Below are positions 51,946 through 60,272 of a stretch of 64,000 bases of DNA, piece by piece. The DNA is from Desulfococcaceae bacterium HSG9 (GTDB lineage Bacteria > Desulfobacterota > Desulfobacteria > Desulfobacterales > JAUCGF01): NCBI GenBank assembly GCA_030378005.1, contig JAUCGF010000085.1, positions 1 to 64,000 of the forward strand, in the 5' to 3' direction. The position numbers were made by a program, and so were the translations under genes. The stretch's first letter is position 1, and each line of letters opens with the position of its first letter. The notes under the pieces were generated by a model that was not told where the DNA came from, did not search any database, and saw only the letters and a program-made list of their open reading frames with translations.

Positions 51946-54900
51946 TCAAGCCAGAATCACACATTCCGACTTACGCCCGTCCACTTTAATTTTAAACGGA
52001 TACAAATTTCTGGCATGAACAAGATAGGTCGTTTCACGGACCTTAGGAAAGTTCGTAATCCGCTCCCAGTCCAAATAACTTTCGCCGTGTGGCGGGACTG
52101 TAATATAGTTAATCCCTAATGTTGTGATATTATGGAAAAAATGCGAGCCTTGAGATGATTCGGCTTTTAACTTATCCGAATAGGTTTCGATAATTGCACC
52201 AATACCGCTGATATCTGCCCATTTGACAGGAATGCCTAACCACCGATCTGCCGATCCCCATCGCCCCGGCCCCGCTAAAACGTATTTATGTCCGTTTTGA
52301 GCAAATTCGGCATTCAGGCTTCTAATCTCTTCAGCCATGTTGCGAGTGTAAGCCGGATCAAAAGCATCCGGTTTTACATACAAAATATCGGATATATCCT
52401 CCCTGTCCGTATTTCCCAACGCCTGATCGGAATAGCAAATCGCCTTGTCAATTTCCACAGGATTGATATCCACAGTCATCAGCTCTTCCAATGCAGTCAT
52501 GGGTCGCACCTGCAAGATAGCAAATTCCGGCTGTTCGTCTTCGGGATTATCGCCAGGCACAGGGAAATTGACCGAAAATTCCATTTCCACCGGGCAGGCC
52601 ATACTTTTCTGAGCCATCTCAAGTATTTCAGACAGCAGCTTGGGTAATGGCATCAGATCATATTTGAGCACTTGGGCAAACGTTATCACCCTGTGTCCCG
52701 GACGACTGACCGTATCGCGGATACGATGCTCTTCCGGGATATAGGTGCTGGATAGCAGTTTTAAAGCCGGTTCATCTTGGGCGTCTGTAATTGAGCGCTT
52801 GGCCAGGGTCGCAACTTCATCCGATTCAAGACTGGCGTAAGACGTATCCATTTTGAGCGCATAAAAATACTGCTGGGAATTTTTTAACACATCATCCACA
52901 CGCGCCATCTGAGGCAGGAGTTGCGGATAGCGCGGTGAAAAGCGCAGTGTTTTTTCCCCTTCAACCACCATTTTACCCAAGCCTAAAGCTATCGCAACAA
53001 TGCCTTCTTCGGGTTTCATTTTACCAAACGGATAGTAATTAACCGATTGGGCCACTCCGCCAATAGCCGGATAGAAGTAATCACCCTGACGCTGCCCAAC
53101 GGTTTGCTGGATAATAATAGCCATTTTTTCATCATCACTGCGATGACCCACCCTGCGCGAAAAAGCTTTGGGATCGTTAAAAAAGGTGGATGCGTAAACA
53201 AGTTTGACCGCCATGATGAGCTGTTCCAACCTTTGTTCCAAATCGGGATGGTTATTGGGAAGCATGTAAGTGCTATACAAACCGGCGTAGGCTCTGAATT
53301 GGGCATCTTCCAGCAAGCCGGAGGAGCGTACTGCCAGCGGATATTTAATCTGCGTAAGATAGACGCGCAGACGGTCGGTTATCCATTGGGGAAAATCTGC
53401 ATCTATGCAAATAGCGGCGACTTCCGCGTCGCTAATATCCGTTTTGGCCAAATATTGCAGGTTATTTTTTGTAATAAAAGAATCAAATCCCTCGGTGGTG
53501 ATTACCAACGTCTGAGGAACAAAAATACGCACGTTGTCATAGTTAAGATGAATATCTGAATAGCGTTGCAGCATGGTTCGGGCAAAAGCCAACCCGCGTG
53601 CCTTACCACCGAGAGAGCCGTTTCCGATTTTAAAAAAATCGGTTTCCAGCGCAAAATCATCCGCATCAAAACTGACCACTATCCCTTTTTGTCTTAATTG
53701 ACGCCGGATACTCAGGGTTTCAATCAGATATCGCTTCATAATTTCCATCTGCTGCCCAAAATCTTCGGCAGTCAATGGCCGCCAGTTGGTGGCAAGGCGT
53801 ATTTCCGAACGTGCGAAAAGCCATCTTGAGAAATCATTCCGCCGCCAATGCAAGTTTATTGACTCATCCGGGATGTCAGAAAGAACTTTTTCAAACTCAC
53901 GGAAATTTGAAGCGCGGTCAATCTCTTGCCCATCAGGCATGAAAAAAACAAAATCACCGAATCCAAGTTTTTCGATAAAAAATGATTGAACTTCAGATAT
54001 AAGCGACGGGGAATTTTTATCAATAAAGGATGCGGGAATTTTTGCGGCTTTCTCCCGGTTGGATGCTTCCGAACTGGTAAGCAAAAGGGGAATGTCAAAT
54101 CTTTCCCGCTTAATCTGTGACAGCAGGGTAATGCCCGCATCAGCATCTAATTGTGAATGATGCGGAAAACACACATCGGAAATCACTCCTAAAATGTATG
54201 GCTCAAATTGAGAAAACAGCCTTTGGGCTTCTTCAAAATCAGTCGCATAAAGAATTTTGGGACGCGCCCGCATGGTCAGCAGACGATGTTCTTCATTCAA
54301 CCCTTCAATCATTATTTTTTGAACCTGTGAAACAATGGCGCGGTATAAAATTGGCAATAATACGGATGCGTAAATCGGCGAGTCTTCCACAAAAAGAATG
54401 ACGCGAACACCGGCTATTTCAGTGTCATTGACGACATTTAAACGGTCTTCCACACTCTTAATCAGAGCAAATAAAATATCCGCATCACCCGACCATGTGA
54501 AAATTCGGTCGATGCCCGCTTCCCGAACCTGTTGCGGGTCAGATTCGTGAACCAGTTCTGCCTGAGCGGGCACTTTTTTATTCTCTCTCCAAGAAAACCT
54601 CGAACCGGGGTCAGATTCATGAGCCAGCTTTGCCTGAGTAGGCACCAGGGCACGATGCGACATTAAAATGATCGGAATAGTGGGCATTTTATGCTTAATT
54701 TTTTTTCCTAAAGCAAAGGCATCCATGTCTGCGAGACGAGGCATAGTGATAACCAGGTCAAACGTTTTGGAATCAAGAGCTTCAAGAGCTTCTTCCGCCG
54801 AAGAAACCCAATATATCCGTGGCGGCTGACTGAGATTCAATCCACGATATTCACTGGTTATTCTTTCGGATAGCCGGCCATCTTCTTCCATGATGCAGGC

Positions 54901-55014
54901 ATCGTATAAACTGGAAACCAAAAGAATGGCCGTTACCTTTTTGGCCATTAATTCATGGAACAGTTTAAAGTTAATCTTTGTCGCATCTACAATATCACTG
55001 ATTTCGTAGTTCAT
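51946..55014 (-). CDS. Two receiver-like domains fused to a PEP/pyruvate-binding (PPDK N-terminal) domain
   Basis: 1022 residues. Two N-terminal regions look like receiver domains: about 25-195 (IYWVSSAEEALEAL, FDLVITMPRLADMDAFALGKKI, IILMSH) and about 200-345 (VILFVEDSPIYASVLLPIL, YILGVISDVCFPHH, PLLLTSS). The second keeps acidic residues, the first lacks the usual phosphoacceptor context. From about 465 to 960 comes a PEP-synthase or PPDK-type ATP-grasp: GGKARGLAFARTML, PLAVRSSGLLEDAQFRAYAGLYSTY, VGHRSDDEKMAIIIQQ, FAILQVRPMT. The phosphohistidine and PEP-barrel domains are missing, so it is not a complete PPDK; it may use ATP for phosphotransfer to another target. A 24-residue in-frame duplication lies in the first receiver. 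Confidence 0.8.
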   Translation of the reverse strand: MNYEISDIVDATKINFKLFHELMAKKVTAILLVSSLYDACIMEEDGRLSERITSEYRGLNLSQPPRIYWVSSAEEALEALDSKTFDLVITMPRLADMDAFALGKKIKHKMPTIPIILMSHRALVPTQAKLAHESDPGSRFSWRENKKVPAQAELVHESDPQQVREAGIDRIFTWSGDADILFALIKSVEDRLNVVNDTEIAGVRVILFVEDSPIYASVLLPILYRAIVSQVQKIMIEGLNEEHRLLTMRARPKILYATDFEEAQRLFSQFEPYILGVISDVCFPHHSQLDADAGITLLSQIKRERFDIPLLLTSSEASNREKAAKIPASFIDKNSPSLISEVQSFFIEKLGFGDFVFFMPDGQEIDRASNFREFEKVLSDIPDESINLHWRRNDFSRWLFARSEIRLATNWRPLTAEDFGQQMEIMKRYLIETLSIRRQLRQKGIVVSFDADDFALETDFFKIGNGSLGGKARGLAFARTMLQRYSDIHLNYDNVRIFVPQTLVITTEGFDSFITKNNLQYLAKTDISDAEVAAICIDADFPQWITDRLRVYLTQIKYPLAVRSSGLLEDAQFRAYAGLYSTYMLPNNHPDLEQRLEQLIMAVKLVYASTFFNDPKAFSRRVGHRSDDEKMAIIIQQTVGQRQGDYFYPAIGGVAQSVNYYPFGKMKPEEGIVAIALGLGKMVVEGEKTLRFSPRYPQLLPQMARVDDVLKNSQQYFYALKMDTSYASLESDEVATLAKRSITDAQDEPALKLLSSTYIPEEHRIRDTVSRPGHRVITFAQVLKYDLMPLPKLLSEILEMAQKSMACPVEMEFSVNFPVPGDNPEDEQPEFAILQVRPMTALEELMTVDINPVEIDKAICYSDQALGNTDREDISDILYVKPDAFDPAYTRNMAEEIRSLNAEFAQNGHKYVLAGPGRWGSADRWLGIPVKWADISGIGAIIETYSDKLKAESSQGSHFFHNITTLGINYITVPPHGESYLDWERITNFPKVRETTYLVHARNLYPFKIKVDGRKSECVILA
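54536..54645. repeat. In-frame 72-base-period direct repeat in the first receiver domain
   Basis: GGGTCAGATTCGTGAACCAG (54536-54555) and GGGTCAGATTCATGAGCCAG (54608-54627), each followed by a similar TGCCTGAG..GGCAC; 38 bases with about six differences. The product repeats VPTQAKLAHESDP / VPAQAELVHESDP, separated by a GSRFSWRENKK stretch. It sits just after the IILMSHRAL strand and would lengthen a loop of the receiver fold. Confidence 0.85.
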
Positions 55015-55017
55015 GAG

Positions 55018-55068
55018 TTTTCAGTTACAAGTTTTAAGTTTTAAGTTTTAAGTTTTAAGTTTACTGAA
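55018..55068. repeat. AAGTTTTAAGTTTTAAGTTTT tandem repeat
   Basis: Four units of TTTTAAG following CAGTTACAAG, in the AT-rich family TTAAAACTTGTAACTT, right at the start of the 768-base gap 55015-55782. Confidence 0.85.
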
Positions 55069-55325
55069 TTCATTTAATCTATACGATAAATTTTTTCAAG
55101 CCCATTTTATTGGTTGGCAAGTCTGATTTTGAGCTGTTTGGCTTGCAAAGTTAAAATTTCGTTCTATATTATATTCCATCAGTCATAAGTTCTTGTAAGT
55201 TACTGAAATTATAAGTACTGAAAATATGACTGTAAATACTTAAACACATATTTTCAGGAAATCAGATTTTTTCTAAAAAGCTGGAAATTTTTGTTCAGAC
55301 ATTTAATTTTCATCCCTTCTGACAT

Positions 55326-55485
55326 ATACTCAGTAGATGGAAATTTCAGGAGCGCAAAAATTAAGTGAAGCGATTTTTTGCATCCGGTTCCACCCGGAGG
55401 CTGGCGGATTCATGGGCCGGCAAAAAACCACTGCGCTTAATTTTTGCGCTCCATGCCGCATTTTCAGGCATTCTTCATCTACTGA
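55326..55485. repeat. 160-bp palindromic element with CAGTAGATG ends, copy 1
   Basis: Outer arms CAGTAGATGGAAA and the matching TTCATCTACTG; inner arms GGAGCGCAAAAATTAAG (17 bases) and its exact complement; centre GATTTTTTGC and GCAAAAAACC around GGTTCCACCCGGAGG. It is non-coding. A second copy lies 255 bases further with about six differences. Confidence 0.93.
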
Positions 55486-55522
55486 TACTCTCGAAGGTCA
55501 TAATTTGTGATTTTCTTATGCA
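55484..55522. repeat. Dispersed 39-bp element (second copy, inverted)
   Basis: ATACTCTCGAAGGTCATAAT, then TTGTGATTTTCTTATGC: inverted copy of 46241-46279, lying between the two 160-bp palindromes. Confidence 0.75.
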
Positions 55523-55580
55523 GATTTCAGTAATGTGCTGAGGTAGCTCAAAAAAATAAATTTAACCGTTAAACTTTACT

Positions 55581-55740
55581 ATACTCAGTAGATGGAAATT
55601 TCAGGAGCGCAAAAATTAAGTGAAGCGATTTTTTGCATCCGGTTCCACCCGGAGGCTGGCGGATTCATGGGACGGCAAAAAATCGCTGCGCTTAATTTTT
55701 GCGCTCCATGCCGTATTTTCAGGCATTTTCCATCTACTGA
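55581..55740. repeat. 160-bp palindromic element with CAGTAGATG ends, copy 2
   Basis: Near-identical direct copy of 55326-55485. Both begin with ATACTCAGTAGATGG and end with CATCTACTGA. The differences lie mostly in the central third. Confidence 0.93.
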
Positions 55741-55744
55741 GTAA

Positions 55745-55781
55745 AACTTAAAACTTGTAACTTGTAACTTAAAACTTAAAA
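55745..55781. repeat. AAAACTTGTAACTTGTAACTT repeat
   Basis: Follows the second 160-bp palindrome directly and ends one base before the ATG of the YitT-like gene, so there is no room for a normal ribosome-binding site. Confidence 0.85.
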
Positions 55782-55782
55782 A

Positions 55783-56643
55783 ATGAAACAGTATCATCAA
55801 TATGTAGGTTCCATTTTGCGGAACCTGTTACTGATTACGTTAGGTTCAATCATTGTTGGCATTGGTTTGAAAGCGATTGCCCTGCCACAGGGATTCATAA
55901 CGGGCGGGGTTTCCGGTTTAGGCTTTTTGCTATACTATGCAACCGGTTGGATGACTCCTGGCGTATGGTATTTTATTATCAATATACCCATTTTTATCAT
56001 GGGATGGGTGTTTGTCAGCCGTCGCTTTTTTTTATACAGTCTTTACGGAATGGTGGCCCTGTCTCTGTCGATTGACTTGATCAATCTGCAAATACCCATT
56101 CATGACCCGATTTTGGCCGTTTTGGCAGCCGGAACGTTAATTGGCGCGGGTGTGGGGATTACACTGCATTCATTGGGGTCTCAAGGCGGCAGCGATATTA
56201 TTGCGATCATTCTGCATCAAAAATTCAACTTTAAAATAGGCAGCTTTCACCTGATATTCAATCTTATTTTGTTTGCTTGCAGTTTTAGCACCCTGACCTT
56301 GGATTTGGTGCTGTATTCTTTTGCGATGACCTTCATTATATCCAATGTGCTTGATTATGTTGTAACGATTTTCAATCAGCGTAAAATGGTTCTGATTATT
56401 TCGAAGGCCGTCGATGATATCGCCGCCACAGTCAATACGCGGTTACAACGCGGTTCGACTTTTATAAGCGGAGTCGGCGCTTTCACAAAACAGCCCAGAA
56501 CCATAATTTTAACGGTTGTACATAACCACCAACTCAAGCGACTTGAAGAAATTGTCTTTACATCAGACCCGGATGCCTTTATGATCACGGAAAACACGTT
56601 TAATGTCTTAGGCAAAGGATTTTCCAAACGCAAAATTTATTGA
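55783..56643 (+). CDS. YitT family membrane protein (DUF161/DUF2179)
   Basis: 286 residues. Five membrane segments lie in the first 200 residues (about 12-32, 45-66, 72-92, 105-130, 150-195), with the family motif GLKAIALPQGFITGGVSG and HSLGSQGGSDIIAIILH. The C-terminal cytoplasmic DUF2179 domain reads RGSTFISGVGAFTKQPRTIILTVV and FTSDPDAFMITENTFNVLGKGF. Function unknown; some members act as transporters. It is preceded directly by repeat sequence and followed after 12 bases by gph, probably one transcript. Confidence 0.92.
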   Translation: MKQYHQYVGSILRNLLLITLGSIIVGIGLKAIALPQGFITGGVSGLGFLLYYATGWMTPGVWYFIINIPIFIMGWVFVSRRFFLYSLYGMVALSLSIDLINLQIPIHDPILAVLAAGTLIGAGVGITLHSLGSQGGSDIIAIILHQKFNFKIGSFHLIFNLILFACSFSTLTLDLVLYSFAMTFIISNVLDYVVTIFNQRKMVLIISKAVDDIAATVNTRLQRGSTFISGVGAFTKQPRTIILTVVHNHQLKRLEEIVFTSDPDAFMITENTFNVLGKGFSKRKIY

Positions 56644-56655
56644 TATGAGAGTCGA

Positions 56656-57330
56656 ATGAAATTAAAATCTTACAAAGCGGTTCTTTTTGATTTGGACGGA
56701 ACGCTTCTTAATACATTGGATGATCTGGCTGACACGGCTAATCGGGTGTTGGCGGCCAAAGGTTTTCCAACCCATCCGTTAGACGCTTATCGTTACTTTG
56801 TCGGAGAAGGTGCCGCTAAATTAATTGTCAGAGCGCTTCCTTCTGAAAAACGTCATGATGAGCGCTGTATTCAAACTTGTCTCCAAGCGTTTTATGAAGA
56901 TTATAATCTGAACTGGAACGTAAGCACCCATCCATATAAAGGCATTCCTGCAATGCTGGATGCTTTGACTGTTAAAAACATAAAACTTGCGGTGTTATCC
57001 AACAAACCCGATAAATTCACCCAAAAATGCGCAGCCGAATTTCTTTCCAAATGGAATTTTGAGGTCGTTTTCGGTTTGCGTGAAAATGTACCGCGTAAAC
57101 CCGATCCGACCAGTGCGTTTGAAGTGGCTGCGCTTTTAAATTTATCTCCTTCCGAATTCATCTATGTCGGTGATACGTCAATTGATATGCAGACAGCCAA
57201 CGCGGCCGGCATGTTTGCAACAGGCGTTGAATGGGGTTTTCGGCCTGTGGACGAACTGAAAGCCGCCGGCGCACAATTGATTATAAGTCATCCATCCGCT
57301 ATTTTGAATTTGTTAGAGGAAATTCATTAG
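56656..57330 (+). CDS. gph: Phosphoglycolate phosphatase-type HAD hydrolase
   Basis: 224 residues. HAD motif I AVLFDLDGTLLNTLDDLA (Asp12, Asp14), motif II LAVLSNKPDKF (Ser about 115), motif III Lys in NVPRKPDPTS (about 151), motif IV YVGDTSIDMQTANAAG (about 172-187). A helical cap of the C1 type lies between I and II. The probable job is removal of 2-phosphoglycolate, but other small phosphate esters are possible. Confidence 0.9.
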   Translation: MKLKSYKAVLFDLDGTLLNTLDDLADTANRVLAAKGFPTHPLDAYRYFVGEGAAKLIVRALPSEKRHDERCIQTCLQAFYEDYNLNWNVSTHPYKGIPAMLDALTVKNIKLAVLSNKPDKFTQKCAAEFLSKWNFEVVFGLRENVPRKPDPTSAFEVAALLNLSPSEFIYVGDTSIDMQTANAAGMFATGVEWGFRPVDELKAAGAQLIISHPSAILNLLEEIH

Positions 57331-57380
57331 TCATTTTTTCAACCGATACCCGAATATTAAATAAGCGAAAGGAAAACAGG

Positions 57381-58145
57381 ATGCTTAAAATGAAAAAAGC
57401 AAATTTCGTTATCGCAGTTATTATTACGCTGGCGCTGAATATCTCTTGGGCTTACGCAGGCAGGTATTCATGGGTCGATAAAGATGGCGTCAGACACTCT
57501 TCTGACCAGCCGCCATCCGAATATATGAAACAGAAAACAAAAGCCTCTCAACAGGCAGATGACGAACTTCCCCCTGAAGTCACCCAGACTTTGTTCAATC
57601 CAAAAAGAAAATACGTCGTGCCTGATATAAACGAAAATCAAATTCCGCCCGCACCGGATGATGAAATAAAACAGACTGTCAAATCACCGCCTGAATATCA
57701 ATATCCCGAAACAAAACAAAAAACTACGCCGCCTCTCAAAGATAAAAACACCATACCCCTGAAACCCAAAGTAATTGAAACCCATAAAAAAAGGGCGGTT
57801 CCGCCGCCTGCCCAAACGTTGAAACCGATGCCGGTATCTTCGAAACCGGTGTCAAAGGAACGTATCAGTTTTTATCAAAATCAGCTTGCCAGGTTAAAGG
57901 AATTGATTAAGAGTCAGGAAGAATTAATCGCCGAAGATGTCCGCACAATCGGATTGATTGAAAACCGAATCAATCAAATAAAACATACCCAGGGACCTAA
58001 ATCAGACCGTCTCAAAAACGAGTTGAAACAATCGAAAAAAAGCCTTATAGCAGCCAAAAACAGGTTGAAAAGCGATGTTCGCGAGCTTCAATTTTTGCAA
58101 AGCAATGTCAATAATTATCAGTTTAAATTGAAATCAGCGCGGTAA
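57381..58145 (+). CDS. DUF4124 domain-containing secreted protein
   Basis: 254 residues. Signal peptide about 1-26 (cleavage after AYA), then a DUF4124 strand motif GRYSWVDKDGVRHSSDQPP, a Pro/Lys-rich middle (about 60-160) and a C-terminal coiled coil (about 165-254, LARLKELIKSQEELIAED). ATG 57381 is set by the GGAAAACAGG before it. The family occurs widely in Proteobacteria without known function. Confidence 0.85.
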   Translation: MLKMKKANFVIAVIITLALNISWAYAGRYSWVDKDGVRHSSDQPPSEYMKQKTKASQQADDELPPEVTQTLFNPKRKYVVPDINENQIPPAPDDEIKQTVKSPPEYQYPETKQKTTPPLKDKNTIPLKPKVIETHKKRAVPPPAQTLKPMPVSSKPVSKERISFYQNQLARLKELIKSQEELIAEDVRTIGLIENRINQIKHTQGPKSDRLKNELKQSKKSLIAAKNRLKSDVRELQFLQSNVNNYQFKLKSAR

Positions 58146-58159
58146 ACGCATCCCCATTC

Positions 58160-58193
58160 GGAGTGCCGGCTTCAGCTTGCACTCCCTTTTTTT
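58160..58193 (+). terminator. Hairpin with T-run after the DUF4124 gene
   Basis: GGAGTGC (58160-58166) pairs with GCACTCC (58179-58185), followed by CTTTTTTT. The stem belongs to the GGAGTGC repeat family, so a repeat seems to have been used as a terminator between convergent genes. Confidence 0.65.
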
Positions 58194-58226
58194 ATTAAAT
58201 GAGCCAGTTATTTCTCGCCCCGATTC

Positions 58227-59405
58227 TTACCAACCATACCATTGCGCTCTTGAAAATTCAAAGGCTTTCATTATTTGAGGCCCTCCTCGAATTAGAAGCG
58301 CTGGATTTGTAAAAAGAATTTCGAGTCCGATCAGCACTCTTTGCCGGACGGAGATTGTTTCCACATTATCCGGCATATAGCGTGCCAACATGTTCAGCCG
58401 TGATTCGGAAAAATCATTTAAAAGCCGACGCCCCTTGAGAAGCGCTTCATAATTGGGAAAATGCTGTTTCCACAACCTCTGATAACCGGAAAAACGCTTT
58501 TCGCTGAAATCATTGTTTTTCAACGCATCCACAGCAACAGACGCCGCCAAACAGCCGGATTTTAAAGCCAGATAAGTGCCGCCTTTAAAAACCGGACTGG
58601 TAAATCCGGCGGCATCGCCAATAATTAAAAGTCTGTTCGTAAATGTAGCGGCTAGCGGGCCGGAAACAGGAATTCGGCCACCGGAAATTTTGGTTATCTT
58701 ATAATTTTTAACGCCGGTTTGGTAAAGAAAACGGTTCAATCTTGCTTTCATTCCAGAAGTCTCGGATGTAACCAAACCGACATTGGCGCGTTTTCCACTC
58801 TTGGGAATCATCCACACGTATCCACCCGGTGCCATATAAGGCCATAGATAAAAATTCAGAAAACTACCTGTTTCAATTCCATCCACCGTATATTGCAACC
58901 CTGTTTGGGTTTGATAAGGAGGATTCAGCCGCAGGCATTTGTTAGCAACAGAATGCGCACCGGAAGCGTCAATAATTATTTTGGTAAAATAGCGTTCCCC
59001 GCTCTTCATGCTGACTTCCCACCGGTCATCTTTGCATTTGAGATCGTAGATGGCATCATTCAGACCAATCAGGCACCCTTGCAGACGTGCTTTGTGCGCC
59101 AACCATTGTTCAAATTTGTCCTTATTAAGCACATAGCCGCTTTCGATAATCTTGCGAGCGGAACCGTCAGTAAAGACGATCCGCACTCCGCGCACTTTTT
59201 GGGCAATCACCTCGGCGGGAAGGTCTAAACCGATGTTTTGAACCGCGGTCGCGGACAGGCACTCGCCGCAATGCACCGGTCGCCCCACTGTCTTTTTTTT
59301 ATCAAGAATTATTGTTGTCAAACCGTTTCGGGCGCATTCCGCCCCGGCATGTAAGCCTCCCGGACCGGCACCGATAATGCAAATATCATAAGTCGTAGTT
59401 GTCAT
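58227..59405 (-). CDS. Geranylgeranyl reductase family FAD-dependent oxidoreductase
   Basis: 392 residues. N-terminal Rossmann FAD site DICIIGAGPGGLHAGAECARNG (about 6-27) with the acidic end of the second strand (IILDKK), then GRPVHCGECLS (about 41-51), the IIDASGAHS block and the second FAD motif LLIIGDAAGFTSPVFKGGTYLALKSG (about 258-283). Members saturate prenyl chains, as in archaeal lipids, quinones and chlorophyll; in bacteria the substrate is often a menaquinone or polyprenol side chain. It is isolated here and preceded by a repeat-rich gap. Confidence 0.9.
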   Translation of the reverse strand: MTTTTYDICIIGAGPGGLHAGAECARNGLTTIILDKKKTVGRPVHCGECLSATAVQNIGLDLPAEVIAQKVRGVRIVFTDGSARKIIESGYVLNKDKFEQWLAHKARLQGCLIGLNDAIYDLKCKDDRWEVSMKSGERYFTKIIIDASGAHSVANKCLRLNPPYQTQTGLQYTVDGIETGSFLNFYLWPYMAPGGYVWMIPKSGKRANVGLVTSETSGMKARLNRFLYQTGVKNYKITKISGGRIPVSGPLAATFTNRLLIIGDAAGFTSPVFKGGTYLALKSGCLAASVAVDALKNNDFSEKRFSGYQRLWKQHFPNYEALLKGRRLLNDFSESRLNMLARYMPDNVETISVRQRVLIGLEILFTNPALLIRGGPQIMKAFEFSRAQWYGW

Positions 59406-59456
59406 GTTAATTCTATTTCTATGAAGAGCATTAATTTTGGCATGGATAGCTTGTTA

Positions 59457-59483
59457 CTCAAAAGTTACAAATTTTAAGTTCTT
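59457..59483. repeat. AAAGTTACAAATTTTAAGTTC repeat
   Basis: Short member of the TTAAAACTTGTAACTT family in the gap upstream of the geranylgeranyl reductase gene. Confidence 0.7.
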
Positions 59484-59567
59484 TTCATTGTCAACCTGAA
59501 ACCCGAATAGAGTCGAAATGTCAAGAGAATCATCAATATTTTTGTCTCAGGGCTGGTGTTCTATTAT

Positions 59568-59650
59568 CAGTAGATGGAAAAAGTCTTTGGCAGCCTCGTT
59601 CCCACGCTTTGCGTGGGAACGAGAATGTGTGTGAAATTCCCATCTACTGA
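59568..59650. repeat. CAGTAGATG..CATCTACTG palindrome with a different core
   Basis: Same outer arms as the 160-bp elements (CAGTAGATGGAA / TTCCCATCTACTG) but the core is CTCGTTCCCACGC TTT GCGTGGGAACGAG, a perfect 13-base inverted repeat. The arms therefore carry different palindromes at different loci. It lies in the 762-base gap 59406-60167, which is otherwise without genes. Confidence 0.92.
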
Positions 59651-60040
59651 TTATAAAAAAACAAGTTTTTATTGATAGCTGGTGTATGTTTTCTTTCAAA
59701 TACCACATTTATTTTTTCAAAGCAATAATGTGTATCAAATTGAATCACTGTCTCATTTCAGGTGATTAAAAATGATTCGTTTTTGATTCGCATAATTATC
59801 TATACCTCCTCGCCCTTTTTAATACCGCTTTGTTACTTGAGCTAGTAGCCTCATTAATTAGTATCTGGCATCGATCAGTTTACACTTTGTCACGTTAAAA
59901 GCGTAATATTGATAGAAAAATGTATATAAATACGACAAGCCTCCGTCGGAACGAAATATTAAAAATGCGCACTGCTTTCAGGCGATTTTCAAAGTGATAA
60001 AGTAGTATTAAAATCAGGTTTAAAAACTTTTTTTTGTGTT

Positions 60041-60056
60041 GGCATGATAGTTGCAA
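60041..60056 (+). promoter_or_regulatory. Sigma-54 promoter candidate
   Basis: TGGCATGATAGTTGCA: the GG (60042-60043) and GC (60054-60055) dinucleotides are exactly ten bases apart, as needed for RpoN at -24/-12. Transcription would start near 60067, about 100 bases before the first ATG of the lipoprotein operon. The AT-rich DNA upstream could hold an enhancer-binding site. Confidence 0.7.
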
Positions 60057-60272
60057 TTATATGGTAACAGATGCGAATGAGCGGCTTTTATTGCATGGTA
60101 ATGAAATTTCAAATCAACTTGTTATTTGCGCGCAATTTTTAAACGAATTTTGAGGAGGTAAGTAGTAATGAAAATTGAAACAAATTTTGAAACAAATTTA
60201 AGAGAGTATCAGAAAAAATTTCGCGGAGACAAGGAACATTTAAAAATTTCACTTCCCCAAGGAGTGGTAGGT

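Noticed and set aside
51946-55014. Annotation as pyruvate phosphate dikinase or PEP synthase
   Set aside because: The phosphohistidine and PEP-binding barrel domains are absent, so the full reaction is not possible for this chain alone.
55015-55782. Insertion sequence in the 768-base gap
   Set aside because: No transposase frame; the content is non-coding palindromes only.
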